From Burkholderiales bacterium (GTDB lineage: Bacteria > Pseudomonadota > Gammaproteobacteria > Burkholderiales > Burkholderiaceae_C), in the NCBI GenBank assembly GCA_003963075.1, contig RXJV01000006.1:1-50316 (forward strand): DNA of 50,316 nucleotides, written 5' to 3'. Position numbers and translations under genes: made by a program. The stretch's first letter is position 1; each line of letters begins with the position of its first letter. Below, piece by piece: positions 25,362 to 34,395 of this stretch. Under the pieces are notes generated by a model. It had not been told where the DNA came from. It was given only the letters and a program-made list of their open reading frames with translations, and searched no databases.

Positions 25362-26557
25362 CATCGGACCGCGGCGCGCCCGCCCATCTGCGTCATGCCT
25401 TTCCGTGGTTGATCGCGACGCTGATCTGCGTGCATGCCTGCATGGCGGTCACGCGGGTCACCGGCAGCCTTTGGGTGCTGAACCATGGCTATGGCGAGGC
25501 CTCGGTCGGCCTGCTGCTCAGCCTGTTTGCCGTGGCACCCATCCTGCTGTCGCTGTGGGCCGGCCGGCTGGCGGATCGGCATGGCTTGCACCGCCCCGTG
25601 GGCTTCGGCGTGTTGATGGCCGGTGTCGGGGCGTTGCTGGCGCTGGCAGTGCAGGAGCTCTGGGCCATCGCCATCGGCTGCCTGCTGAGTGGCGGCGCGG
25701 TGGCCGTGGCGGCGGTGGCCATCCAGCGCGAGGCCGGGCTGATGGCCGGCGAGCCCGGCGAGCTCAAGCGCATCTTCAGCTGGATGGCCCTCGGCCCGGC
25801 CCTGTCCAACGCGCTGGCACCGGTGATTGCCGGCCTGCTGATCGACCATGTGGGCATGACGGCGGCCTTCGGCTTGGCAACCCTGCTGCCGCTGCTGGCC
25901 TGGGCGCTGGCGCAGAAGGTGCCGCGCCACCGGCCCGAGCCCTTCACCTTGAGCTACCGCGAGCCGCCGGCCTGGGGGCTGTTCCGGCTGCCGGCCTTTC
26001 GGCGGCTGATGCTCGTGAACCTCGTGCTGTCGGCCTGCTGGGATGCCCACACCTTCGTCGTGCCCGTGGTGGGCCATGCGCGCGGGCTGTCGGCCTCCAG
26101 CATCGGCTTCGTGCTCGGCAGCTTTGCGGTGGCGGCCACCTGCGTGCGGCTGGCCATCGTGCGGTTCGCCGACGACATCGACGAGATCACCTCGCTGCGC
26201 ATTGCGATGATGGTGGCGATGCTTACCTTCCTCGCCTACGCCTGGCTGCCCGGCACCGCTGGCCTGATGGTGGGCTCCGCGCTGCTGGGCACCGCCCTGG
26301 GCTCGGTGCAGCCGATGATCCTGGCGATGATGCACCGTGTGACGCCGGTCGAGCGCCATGGTCAGGCGCTGGGCCTGCGGATGCTGTTCATCAACGGCGC
26401 GACGGTCGCGATGCCGGCCGGCTTCGGACTGCTGGCCGCAGCCACGGCGCTGGCCGCGCCGATGTGGCTGATGGCTTCGCTGCTGGCACTGGCCCAGACC
26501 GTGGCGCGCCGGCTGGGCACGGACGTTCACGCCGAGGGATCGCTCCACTCGCGTTGA
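25358..26557 (+). CDS. MFS transporter
   Basis: A 399-residue inner-membrane carrier with about 12 transmembrane helices. GRLADRHGLHRPVG between helices 2 and 3 is the MFS motif A (GxLxDRxGRkxxL). The N-terminal half includes VLNHGYGEASVGLLLSLFAVAP, common in exporters of small molecules. The start is GTG 25358, overlapping the rmuC stop (GTGA). The gene ends 4 bases before the convergent tetR stop, closing the overlapping run that began at 18700. Substrate unknown. Confidence 0.9.
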   Translation: MTSDRGAPAHLRHAFPWLIATLICVHACMAVTRVTGSLWVLNHGYGEASVGLLLSLFAVAPILLSLWAGRLADRHGLHRPVGFGVLMAGVGALLALAVQELWAIAIGCLLSGGAVAVAAVAIQREAGLMAGEPGELKRIFSWMALGPALSNALAPVIAGLLIDHVGMTAAFGLATLLPLLAWALAQKVPRHRPEPFTLSYREPPAWGLFRLPAFRRLMLVNLVLSACWDAHTFVVPVVGHARGLSASSIGFVLGSFAVAATCVRLAIVRFADDIDEITSLRIAMMVAMLTFLAYAWLPGTAGLMVGSALLGTALGSVQPMILAMMHRVTPVERHGQALGLRMLFINGATVAMPAGFGLLAAATALAAPMWLMASLLALAQTVARRLGTDVHAEGSLHSR

Positions 26558-26561
26558 CCGC

Positions 26562-27218
26562 CTATTCCATGGCGCGGTAGGCGGCGAGGAAGACCCGCAC
26601 CGCTTCACGCAGCTGGGCCTTGTCCTGGCTCGGGCTGGGCGGGGGCAGCTTCAGCAGCCCACGGATGTGGCCGTCGCCAAGGAACATGCCGAGGAAGAGA
26701 TCGGCGGACAGCCGCGGGTCGCGCACATGCAGCGAGCCGGCGGCCTGGGCCTGAGCAAGATAGGTGGCCAGCTCGCCGATCAGGCGGTCGGCGCCCTGGC
26801 GGTAGAAGGCGGCGCAGGCCTCGGGCTGAGCGCCAGCGGCGGCGTACAGGGCCCGGAACTGGCCCAGAGCCTTTTCCTCACGGGTCAGCTCCATGAACTG
26901 GCGGCCGATCAGCATCAGCGCCTGCTCCGGGCGCAGTGGGTCCAGCGCCGCGGACTTCGGCAGCGTGGCCACCACCCGCGAGGTGCGGTCGCGGATGACG
27001 GCCTCGAACAGCAGTTCCTTCGACGTGAAGTGGCTGTAGACCGTCATCTTTGAGACGCCCGCCTCCTGGGCGATGGCGTCCACGCTCGCCCGCTCGAAGC
27101 CGTGGGTATAGAAGTGGTTGCGGGCCGCTTCCACGATGCGGCTCAGGCGCTCGGGGTCGGGCGGCCGGCCGCGACGCTTGGGCGCGGCGGGGGCGGCGGC
27201 TGGCGAATCAGCCGCCAT
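26562..27218 (-). CDS. TetR-family transcriptional repressor of the RND efflux locus
   Basis: A 218-residue regulator. After an Ala/Pro-rich N-terminus, RRGRPPDPERLSRIVEAA leads into the TetR DNA-binding domain, with the helix-turn-helix VDAIAQEAGVSKMTVYSHF (about 50-70). The C-terminal half is helical and of the AefR-like type, where ligand would bind. ATG 27218 has GAGG about 7 bases upstream and is preferred over ATG 27233. It is transcribed away from the efflux operon across a 183-base gap holding two operator-like dyads. By analogy with other efflux systems it should repress the operon until an exported compound binds. Confidence 0.92.
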   Translation of the reverse strand: MAADSPAAAPAAPKRRGRPPDPERLSRIVEAARNHFYTHGFERASVDAIAQEAGVSKMTVYSHFTSKELLFEAVIRDRTSRVVATLPKSAALDPLRPEQALMLIGRQFMELTREEKALGQFRALYAAAGAQPEACAAFYRQGADRLIGELATYLAQAQAAGSLHVRDPRLSADLFLGMFLGDGHIRGLLKLPPPSPSQDKAQLREAVRVFLAAYRAME

Positions 27219-27331
27219 GGCGCGCCTCGGCATCCGGCGTGGCGGGCCCGCCGCGGCGGTGCAGCAAGACCGCCAAGCCGGCCCGCCATTGCAGCGTCGT
27301 GCATGAACTCAGCATTTCGTTCGGCTTGTTA

Positions 27332-27391
27332 ATGGTGTACTTGACAGTCCAATAATACGGCATAGACTTACTGTACTTCAACGTCCAGTAA
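27332..27391. promoter_or_regulatory. Tandem operator-like dyads for the TetR regulator
   Basis: The stronger dyad (27368-27391) is TTACTGTAC, 6 bases, GTCCAGTAA, with 8 of 9 positions symmetric. A diverged copy (27332-27355) has the same spacing and shares TGTACTT and GTCCA; its own symmetry is weaker (5 of 9). The two are 36 bp apart, about 3.4 helical turns. One covers the -35 box and the other the start-site region. Confidence 0.65.
27341..27368 (+). promoter_or_regulatory. Predicted sigma-70 promoter of the efflux operon
   Basis: A perfect -35 box TTGACA (27341-27346), a 16-base spacer and TAGACT (27363-27368) as -10. Transcription would begin near 27375, about 27 bases before the first gene. 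The -35 box is the central spacer of the upstream operator copy. AAGAGG at 27391-27396 is the ribosome-binding site of the first gene. Confidence 0.62.
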
Positions 27392-27401
27392 AGAGGCCGG
27401 C

Positions 27402-28931
27402 ATGAACCCAGCGCAGTCCAGACCACCCCGCCGCAGCCGCGCGCTGAAGCTACGGGGCCCGCAGCTCGCCTGGATGCCGCTGGCCCTCGCGCTCGGCCTC
27501 GCTGCCTGCAGCGCGCCGCCGGTGGCCGCGCCGGTGCCGACCGCGCCTTTGTCTGCAGGCTTTCGTCATGGCGCCACCGAGGTCGCTGACGAAGGCGCCT
27601 GGTGGGCCCGCTTCGGCGACCCGATCCTGACCCAGTTGGTCGAGCAGGCGCTGGCGGCCAATCACGACGTGGCCCAGGCGCTGGCCCGCGTGCAGGAAGC
27701 CCAGGCCGGCCAGGTGGCCCAGGCCTCCAGGCTGCTGCCCACGCTGGACCTGCAGGCGTCCGCCCTCGACGCCCGCAGCGGCCTGCCGGCGCCGGTCAAG
27801 CAGGGCCAGCCCGACACCCGCGCCGCTCGCCTCGGCCTGAACCTGGCCTGGGAGGTGGACCTGGCCGGCGGCCTGCACGCCGCCAGGGATGCGGCCCAGG
27901 CCGACGCCGCCGCGGCCACGGCCGGTGTGGCCGGCGCGCGGCTGCTGGTGGCCAGCGAGGTGGCGCGCCAGTACTTCAGCGCGCGCAGCGCCGAGCAGCG
28001 CCTGGCTATCGTCGAGCGCCTGGTCGCCGCCCAGCGCTGCACCGCCGAGCTGGTGGCCGGTCATGTGCGCGCCGGGCAGGCCAGCCGCTTCGAGCTGCAA
28101 CGGGCCGAGGCCGAGGCCGAGGCCCTGGCCGCCCAGGCTCCGCCGCTGCGCACCCTGGTGGGCGTCAGCCAGAGCCGGCTGGCCGTGCTGCTGGGGGCCA
28201 ACCCGTCGCAGTGGGCCTTGCCGGCTGCAGCGCAGGCCTTCGAGCCTACGCTGCCGGCCATCGGCACCGGCGCACCCAGCGAGCTGCTGCAGCGCCGCCC
28301 CGACCTGATCGCCGCCGAGGCCCGTTACGCGGCGGCCTCGCTGCGCGGCGCCGAGGCCCGGGCGCAGTGGTGGCCCAAGCTCTTCCTGAACGCCCTGGTG
28401 GGCCGCGAAGACCTGAAGCTCAACGCGCTGGACCTCGCACCCGTGCGCTTCTCCAGCGTCGCGCTGGCCTTCAGCGCCCCGATCTTCAATGCCGGCCGCA
28501 TCGAGGCCGGCGTGCAGGCCCAGTCCGCCCGGGCCGAACAGGCCTTGCAGGCCTGGCAGCAGGCCGTGCTGGTCGCCGTTCAGGAGGTGGAAGATAGCCT
28601 GCTGCTGCGCCAGCAGGACGCTTTCCGCGGCCAGTCCCTGCAGGCCGCCCTGGCCCACCAGCGCGGCGCGCTCGCCCACGGGGAGTCGCTGCGCCGCGAA
28701 GGTCAGATCGATGCGCTGGCGCTGCTGGACCTGCAGCGTGCCGTCCTGGCGGCTGAGCTGGCCGTCGCAGACAACCGGCTCCAGCAAAGCCTCAACGCCG
28801 TGCAGCTCTACAAGGCCCTGGGCGGCGGCTTCGGCAGCCCGGCCGCCACGCCAAGCACCCGGCCTGCGCTGGCCGCTCTCTCCAACCCGGCCGATGCCCG
28901 CGCCGACCTGACGCAAAGGACCCAACCATGA
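27402..28931 (+). CDS. RND efflux outer-membrane lipoprotein (OprM/NodT family)
   Basis: A 509-residue outer-membrane channel subunit. A long basic N-terminus leads to a lipoprotein signal ending LALALGLAAC (acylated Cys at about 35). Two outer-membrane-efflux repeats follow (about 70-275 and 285-480), with the usual WWARFGDP, ASEVARQYFS and RRPDLIAAEARYAAA signatures of NodT-type factors. It would form the trimeric TolC-like duct for the adaptor and pump encoded next. It overlaps the adaptor gene by 4 bases (ATGA). The outer-membrane factor comes first in this operon, which is less usual than adaptor-pump-channel order. Confidence 0.94.
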   Translation: MNPAQSRPPRRSRALKLRGPQLAWMPLALALGLAACSAPPVAAPVPTAPLSAGFRHGATEVADEGAWWARFGDPILTQLVEQALAANHDVAQALARVQEAQAGQVAQASRLLPTLDLQASALDARSGLPAPVKQGQPDTRAARLGLNLAWEVDLAGGLHAARDAAQADAAAATAGVAGARLLVASEVARQYFSARSAEQRLAIVERLVAAQRCTAELVAGHVRAGQASRFELQRAEAEAEALAAQAPPLRTLVGVSQSRLAVLLGANPSQWALPAAAQAFEPTLPAIGTGAPSELLQRRPDLIAAEARYAAASLRGAEARAQWWPKLFLNALVGREDLKLNALDLAPVRFSSVALAFSAPIFNAGRIEAGVQAQSARAEQALQAWQQAVLVAVQEVEDSLLLRQQDAFRGQSLQAALAHQRGALAHGESLRREGQIDALALLDLQRAVLAAELAVADNRLQQSLNAVQLYKALGGGFGSPAATPSTRPALAALSNPADARADLTQRTQP

Positions 28932-30085
28932 CCGCCATTTCGCGCCACGCCCGCACGTCAGCCCCGGTGCTGACGGCCCTCGTGCTGGCCACCCTCACGG
29001 CCTGCAGCAAGGCCCCGCCGCCCGCCCTGGCGCCCAAGCCGGTGTTCGTCAGCGTCGTCCAGCCGGGCGATGCGGGCCTGGCCCGCCAGTTCACCGGCAC
29101 CGTGCGGGCGCGGGTCGAGACGGACCTGGGCTTTCGCGCTGGCGGCAAGGTTGTCGAGCGTCTCGTGGACGTCGGCGACACCGTGCGCGCCGGCCAGCCT
29201 CTGGCCCGCCTGGACCCGGCCGATTACGAGCTGGCCGTGCGCGCCGCGGCCGACCAGGTGCAGGCCGCCTCGGTCGACGCCGAGCAGGCTGCGTCGGACG
29301 AAGCGCGGTTCCGCCGCCTGGCCGCGGAAGGCTCGGTCGGCGCGGCCGACCATGAGCGCCAAAAGGCGCGGGCCGACGCCGCCGCGGCACGCTTGAGCCA
29401 GGCCCGCCAGCAATGGCAGCTGGCCCGCAACCGCGAGGTCTACACGACGCTGGTGGCGCCGTACGAGGGTGTTGTCACCCAACTGCGCGTGGAGCGTGGC
29501 CAGGTCGTGGCCGAAGGCCAGCCGGTGCTGGCCCTGGCGCGCCAGGGCGAGCGCGAGGTGGTGGCCGATATCCCCGAGGCCTGGGTGGCGCCGCTGCGCC
29601 GCGCCAGTGCCGAGCTGTGGGCCGCGTCCGGCACCGCCGTGTCGCCGATGGCTTTGCAGCTGCGGGAGCTGTCGCCCCTGGCCAGCGCGGCCGGGCGTAC
29701 CTTCCGGGCCCGGTTCTCTGCGGGGCCGGCCGCCAAGCGAACGCTCGATGCACTGCCTCTGGGCAGCACGGCCGAACTCCGTCTGAGCTTGCCCGGCAGC
29801 GCGCCGGGCAGCGTCGCGCTGCCGGTCACCGCCCTGGTCAAGGCCAGTGGTGAGCCTGGCGTCTGGGTGCTGAACGCGGCCGGCACGGGCCTGGTGTTCC
29901 AGCCGGTGCGCGTGCAGTCTGTGGACGATGCGACGCTGCGCGTCACCGGCCTGAGCGCTGGCCAGCGGGTGGTCAGCGTCGGGGCGCAGAAGCTGGATGC
30001 CCAGCTGCAGGTCCGGCCGCTCACCCGGACGGCCGACAGCGGGCCGGTGTCGGCCGTGGCGACGGCGGCGAGGAGCGGGTCATGA
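28928..30085 (+). CDS. RND efflux periplasmic adaptor (membrane fusion lipoprotein)
   Basis: A 385-residue adaptor of the HlyD/MFP family. The lipoprotein signal ends LATLTAC. The barrel-sandwich region has GFRAGGKVVERLVDVGDTVRAGQPLARLD, whose first half gives the lipoyl motif. A helical hairpin (about 90-170), the second lipoyl half APYEGVVTQLRVERGQVV, the beta-barrel and the membrane-proximal domain follow. It links the pump in the inner membrane to the outer-membrane duct. ATGA overlaps occur at both ends. Confidence 0.94.
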   Translation: MTAISRHARTSAPVLTALVLATLTACSKAPPPALAPKPVFVSVVQPGDAGLARQFTGTVRARVETDLGFRAGGKVVERLVDVGDTVRAGQPLARLDPADYELAVRAAADQVQAASVDAEQAASDEARFRRLAAEGSVGAADHERQKARADAAAARLSQARQQWQLARNREVYTTLVAPYEGVVTQLRVERGQVVAEGQPVLALARQGEREVVADIPEAWVAPLRRASAELWAASGTAVSPMALQLRELSPLASAAGRTFRARFSAGPAAKRTLDALPLGSTAELRLSLPGSAPGSVALPVTALVKASGEPGVWVLNAAGTGLVFQPVRVQSVDDATLRVTGLSAGQRVVSVGAQKLDAQLQVRPLTRTADSGPVSAVATAARSGS

Positions 30086-33000
30086 AGCGCTTCAACCTGT
30101 CCGAATGGGCGGTCACGCACCAGCCCCTGGTGCTCTTCCTGCTGATCGCGACGCTGATCGCCGGGGCCCTGTCCTTCCTGCGCCTGGGCCGGCTGGAGGA
30201 CCCCAACTTCAATGTGCCGACGATGACCGCCATCGTCGCCTGGCCCGGCGCCACGGCCCAGGAGATGCAGGACCAGGTGCTCAACCGCATGGAGCGCCGG
30301 CTGCAGGAGGTGGAGCATTTCGAATACGTGCGCAGCTTCGCCCGCCAGGGCTATGGCGGCATCACGCTGTGGATGAAGGGCGGCACCAGCAAGGCCGACC
30401 TGGAGGCCGCCTGGTACCAGGTGCGCAAGAAGATCGGCGACGCCCGGGCCGAGTTCCCGGACGGCGTGCGCGGCCCCTTCTTCAACGACGAGTACAGCGA
30501 CGTCTACAGCGTGCTCTACGCCATCAGCGCGCCGGACCTGTCCATGGCCGAGCTGCTGACGGTCACCGAGGGCATCAAGCGCGAATTCCAGCGCGTGCCC
30601 GGCACGGAGAAGGTCGATGTGCTGGGCAAGCAGGCGGAGCGCGTCTACGTGGAAGTGTCCACGCGGCGCTTGGCCGCCCTCGGCCTGCCGCCCACCGCGG
30701 TGTTCGACGCGCTGGCGCGCCAGAACCTGCTCGCCCCCGCCGGCTCGCGGGACACGCCGCACGACCGCGTCCAGGTGCGCGTGGACGGCGCCTTCAAGAC
30801 AGCGGACGACGTGGCCCGCACGACGCTGGAGGTCGGCGGCCAGTTGCTCAAGCTCTCGGACGTGGCCACCGTGCGCAGCGGCTACGAAGACCCGCCGAGT
30901 TTCACGATCCGCCACAACGGCGTGCCGGTGCTGGCACTCGGCATCACGATGCAAAAGAACGGCAATGTGCTGGCCCTGGGCGATGCGCTGCAGGCCAAGC
31001 TGGCCGAGGTGCGCCGCCAGCTGCCCGCGGGTGTGAGCATCGAGCAGTACGCTGACCAGCCGCGCGTCGTCTCGGAATCGGTCTGGGAGTTCGAGCGCTC
31101 CTTCCTCGAAGCCCTGGCCATCGTGCTGGCGGTGTCCTTCGTGGCGCTGGGCTGGCGCACCGGCATCGTCGTGGCGGCCTCAGTGCCGCTGGTGCTGGGC
31201 CTGGTGGCAGCCGTGATGTATGCGCTGGGCTGGAATCTGGACCGCATCTCGCTGGGTGCGCTGATCATCGCGCTCGGCTTGCTGGTGGACGACGCCATCA
31301 TCGCCGTCGAGATGATGGTGGTGAAGCTCGAAGAGGGCTGGGACCGTCTGCGCGCCGCCACCCATGCCTACACGAGCACGGCCTTCCCCATGCTCAGCGG
31401 CACCCTGATCACGGCCGCGGGCTTCATGCCCGTGGGCTTTGCCAAGTCCATCGCCGGGGAGTACGCCGGCGGCATCTTCTGGGTGGTGGGCACGGCCCTG
31501 GTGCTGTCCTGGGTGGTGGCGGTGATCTTCACGCCCTACCTCGGCGTGAAGCTGCTGCCCAAGACCCTGGGCACCGGGGCGCATCACGACCCCTACGACC
31601 GGCCGGTGTACCGCCGCCTGCGCCGCTGGGTGGACGCCGCCGTGCGCCACCGCGGCTGGGTGCTGGCCGGCACGCTCGCGGCCTTCCTGGTGGCCGGTGC
31701 GGGCATGCTCAAGGTGCAGCAGCAGTTCTTCCCGACCGCCTCGCGCCCGGAGCTGCTGGTGGAGCTGCGACTGCGCGAAGGCGCGTCCTTCGCGGCCACC
31801 GAGACCCAGGTGCGCCAGCTCGAAGCCTGGCTGGCCAAGGACAAGGACGTGCAGCACTACACCGCCTACACCGGTGCGGGTTCGCCGCGCTTTTACCTGT
31901 CCATCCAGCCCGAGCTGCCCAACCCGGGGTTTGCGCAGTTCGTCATCCAGACCGGCGGCATCGAGCCGCGCGAGCGGGTGCGTGAGCGGCTGCTGGCCCT
32001 GTTCGCCCGCGACGAGCTGCTGCCCGATGCCAAGGCCCGCGTGACGCGGCTGGACTTCGGCCCGCCGGTGGGCTTCCCGGTGCAGTTCCGCGTGATGGGG
32101 CCGGACGCCGCCCAGGTTCGCGAGATCGCCTACCGGGTGCGTGACGTGGTGCGCCAGAGCCCGCTGGTGCGCGACACGCAGCTCGACTGGAACGAGCAGG
32201 TCCGCACCCTGCAGGTCAAGGTCGACCAGGACCAGGCCCGGCTGCTGGGCCTGAGCACCGCCGACATCCAGGGCCTGGTGCAGGCCACGCTGGCCGGCGC
32301 ACCGGTCACGCAGATCCGCAAGGGCGAGGAGCTGGTGGACGTGGTGGTGCGCGCCACGCCGGCCGAGCGCCAGGCGCTGAGCCAGCTCGGCGACCTGCAG
32401 CTGGCCACGCGCAGCGGCGTCAGCGTGCCGCTGTCCCAGGTGGCCAAGATCGAGCCGGCCTTCGAGGAGCCGGTGCTGTGGCGGCGCAACCGCGACATGG
32501 CGCTGACCGTGCGCAGCGACGTGATGGACGGCGTGCAGGGCCCCTATGCCACGGCCCAGATCCGCCCGTCCCTGCAGGCCATCGTGGACGCGCTGCCGCC
32601 GGGCTACCGCATCGAGGAAGGCGGCGCCATCGAGGAGAGCGACAAGGCCAACAAGGCGCTGTTCGCGGTCTTCCCGCTGATGTTCGCCGTGATGCTGACG
32701 CTGCTGATGATCCAGCTGCAGAGCTTCTCGCGGATGTTCCTGGTCTTCATGACCGCACCGCTCGCGCTCATCGGCGTGGTGCCGGCCTTGCTGCTGTTCC
32801 AGGCGCCGTTCGGCTTCGTGGCCCTGCTCGGCGTGATCGCGCTGGGCGGCATGATCATGCGCAACGCCATCATCCTCGTCGACCAGATCGACCAGGACAT
32901 CGCCCGCGGCACCCCGCCCTGGACGGCCATCGTCGAGGCCACCGTGCGGCGCTCCCGCCCTGTGGTGCTGACCGCCGCGGCCGCCGTGCTGGCCATGATC

Positions 33001-33186
33001 CCGCTGACCCGCAGCGTTTTCTGGGGCCCGATGGCCATGTCCATCATGGGTGGCCTCGTCGTGGCCACCGCGCTGACGCTGGTCTTCCTGCCGGCCCTCT
33101 ACGCGGCCTGGTTCCGTGTTCGTCGCGACAGCCCCGCGGCGGCGTCCGTCCCTGAGTCCCTCTCGCAACCCACCCCCGCGGGCTGA
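30082..33186 (+). CDS. RND-family multidrug efflux permease
   Basis: A 1034-residue proton-driven inner-membrane pump of the AcrB/MexB superfamily, of normal length, with 12 transmembrane helices and two large periplasmic loops. TM1 is LVLFLLIATLIAGALSFLRL, the porter domain begins EDPNFNVPTMTAIVAWPGA, and TM4 carries the proton-relay pair in GLLVDDAIIAVEMM. TM10-12 end GGLVVATALTLVFLPALYAAWF. The loop sequence suggests the drug-exporting (HAE) rather than heavy-metal group, although substrates cannot be told from sequence. It is followed by 41 bases and the NmrA-type gene. Confidence 0.96.
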   Translation: MKRFNLSEWAVTHQPLVLFLLIATLIAGALSFLRLGRLEDPNFNVPTMTAIVAWPGATAQEMQDQVLNRMERRLQEVEHFEYVRSFARQGYGGITLWMKGGTSKADLEAAWYQVRKKIGDARAEFPDGVRGPFFNDEYSDVYSVLYAISAPDLSMAELLTVTEGIKREFQRVPGTEKVDVLGKQAERVYVEVSTRRLAALGLPPTAVFDALARQNLLAPAGSRDTPHDRVQVRVDGAFKTADDVARTTLEVGGQLLKLSDVATVRSGYEDPPSFTIRHNGVPVLALGITMQKNGNVLALGDALQAKLAEVRRQLPAGVSIEQYADQPRVVSESVWEFERSFLEALAIVLAVSFVALGWRTGIVVAASVPLVLGLVAAVMYALGWNLDRISLGALIIALGLLVDDAIIAVEMMVVKLEEGWDRLRAATHAYTSTAFPMLSGTLITAAGFMPVGFAKSIAGEYAGGIFWVVGTALVLSWVVAVIFTPYLGVKLLPKTLGTGAHHDPYDRPVYRRLRRWVDAAVRHRGWVLAGTLAAFLVAGAGMLKVQQQFFPTASRPELLVELRLREGASFAATETQVRQLEAWLAKDKDVQHYTAYTGAGSPRFYLSIQPELPNPGFAQFVIQTGGIEPRERVRERLLALFARDELLPDAKARVTRLDFGPPVGFPVQFRVMGPDAAQVREIAYRVRDVVRQSPLVRDTQLDWNEQVRTLQVKVDQDQARLLGLSTADIQGLVQATLAGAPVTQIRKGEELVDVVVRATPAERQALSQLGDLQLATRSGVSVPLSQVAKIEPAFEEPVLWRRNRDMALTVRSDVMDGVQGPYATAQIRPSLQAIVDALPPGYRIEEGGAIEESDKANKALFAVFPLMFAVMLTLLMIQLQSFSRMFLVFMTAPLALIGVVPALLLFQAPFGFVALLGVIALGGMIMRNAIILVDQIDQDIARGTPPWTAIVEATVRRSRPVVLTAAAAVLAMIPLTRSVFWGPMAMSIMGGLVVATALTLVFLPALYAAWFRVRRDSPAAASVPESLSQPTPAG

Positions 33187-33227
33187 AGCCCGCCTGCTCA
33201 CCCCCCGACCGATTGAAAGGAATCGTC

Positions 33228-34340
33228 ATGACCCGCCCCACCCTCCTCGTCACTGGCGCCACCGGCAAGATCGGCCGCCACGTTGTCCATGACCTGCTCG
33301 CGGCCGGTTACCCCGTGCGGGCCCTGGTCCGGCGCCACGATGCGCGCAGTGCCGCCCTGCAGGCCGCAGGCGCCCAACTCGTGGTTGGGGACCTGGGCGA
33401 CCCCGAGTCGCTGCTGCGGGCGATGCGCGGTGCCCAGCGCGCCTTCTTCCTGCCGCCCTTCGGCCCCTTCCTGGTGCACACCGCGGCCGCCTTTGCCGTT
33501 GCGGCGCGCGAGGCGCGGCTGGAGCATGTGGTGTCGCTGAGCCAGTGGCTGGCCTCGCCGTCGCACCCCTCGCTGACCACCCGCGGCCACTGGCTGGCGG
33601 ACCACCTGCTCGCCGGCCTGCCGGGCATCGGCCACACCATCGTCAACCCTGGCTTCTTTGCGGACAACTACCTGCGCACCATGCCCTATGCCTCGCTGCT
33701 GGGCCTGATGCCCTGGGTGTATGGCGAGCGCGGCAATGCGCCGCCGTCCTCCGAGGACATGGCCCATGTCGTGGCCCATGCGCTGATGAAGCCCGAGCTG
33801 CGCGCGGGCAAGGTCTACCGCCCCACCGGCCCCAAGCTGCTCTCGGCGGCCGAGATGGTGCAGACCGTCGAACGGGTGCTCGGCCATCGCGTGATCCGGC
33901 TGCCGATGCCGTTCTGGATGTTCGTCAAGGCCGCGCGGCTGGACGGCGCGAGCATCGACGAGCTGGCGCCCTATGCCGACTACATCGAAGAGCACCAGCG
34001 CGGCACCTTCGAGATCGGCGCGCCGACCGACCATGTGCTGCAGGTCACCGGCCGGCCCGCGGAAGACTTCGAGTCGATCGCGCGGCGCTATGCCGCCGCC
34101 CACGAGGCGCGCCCCACGCTGGCCAAGCGCCTGCGCCAGTTCGCGCTGTTCATGGCGGTGCCGATGGCCCCGGGCTACGACCTCAAGGGCTATGAGCGAC
34201 TGATGCGCGTGCCGCAGCCTCTGCAGCCAAGCTATGCGCCGGACGCCGACATCTGGCGCCGCGAGCATGGCCTGCCCGCGACGGTCGCAGGCGCGCCCCT
34301 CGAACAGCGGCTGCAGTCCCTTGGCGTGGCCCCGCGCTGA
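33228..34340 (+). CDS. NmrA-like NAD(P)-binding protein
   Basis: A 370-residue atypical short-chain reductase. LLVTGATGKIGRHVVHDLLA is the nucleotide-binding motif of the NmrA/NAD(P)H-binding group, followed by VRALVRRHDAR. The region to about residue 290 matches NmrA-type sugar-epimerase-like proteins; the last 70 residues are an extra tail. AAAGGA lies 7 bases before ATG 33228. Such proteins act as quinone or NADPH oxidoreductases or redox sensors. It lies just downstream of the pump, so it is probably co-regulated by the TetR repressor and may modify the same compounds. Confidence 0.88.
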   Translation: MTRPTLLVTGATGKIGRHVVHDLLAAGYPVRALVRRHDARSAALQAAGAQLVVGDLGDPESLLRAMRGAQRAFFLPPFGPFLVHTAAAFAVAAREARLEHVVSLSQWLASPSHPSLTTRGHWLADHLLAGLPGIGHTIVNPGFFADNYLRTMPYASLLGLMPWVYGERGNAPPSSEDMAHVVAHALMKPELRAGKVYRPTGPKLLSAAEMVQTVERVLGHRVIRLPMPFWMFVKAARLDGASIDELAPYADYIEEHQRGTFEIGAPTDHVLQVTGRPAEDFESIARRYAAAHEARPTLAKRLRQFALFMAVPMAPGYDLKGYERLMRVPQPLQPSYAPDADIWRREHGLPATVAGAPLEQRLQSLGVAPR

Positions 34341-34395
34341 TCCGTCGCCTGCCACCGCGCCTTCAACCGCCCTTTCATCTCCAGAGCCAACAGAC

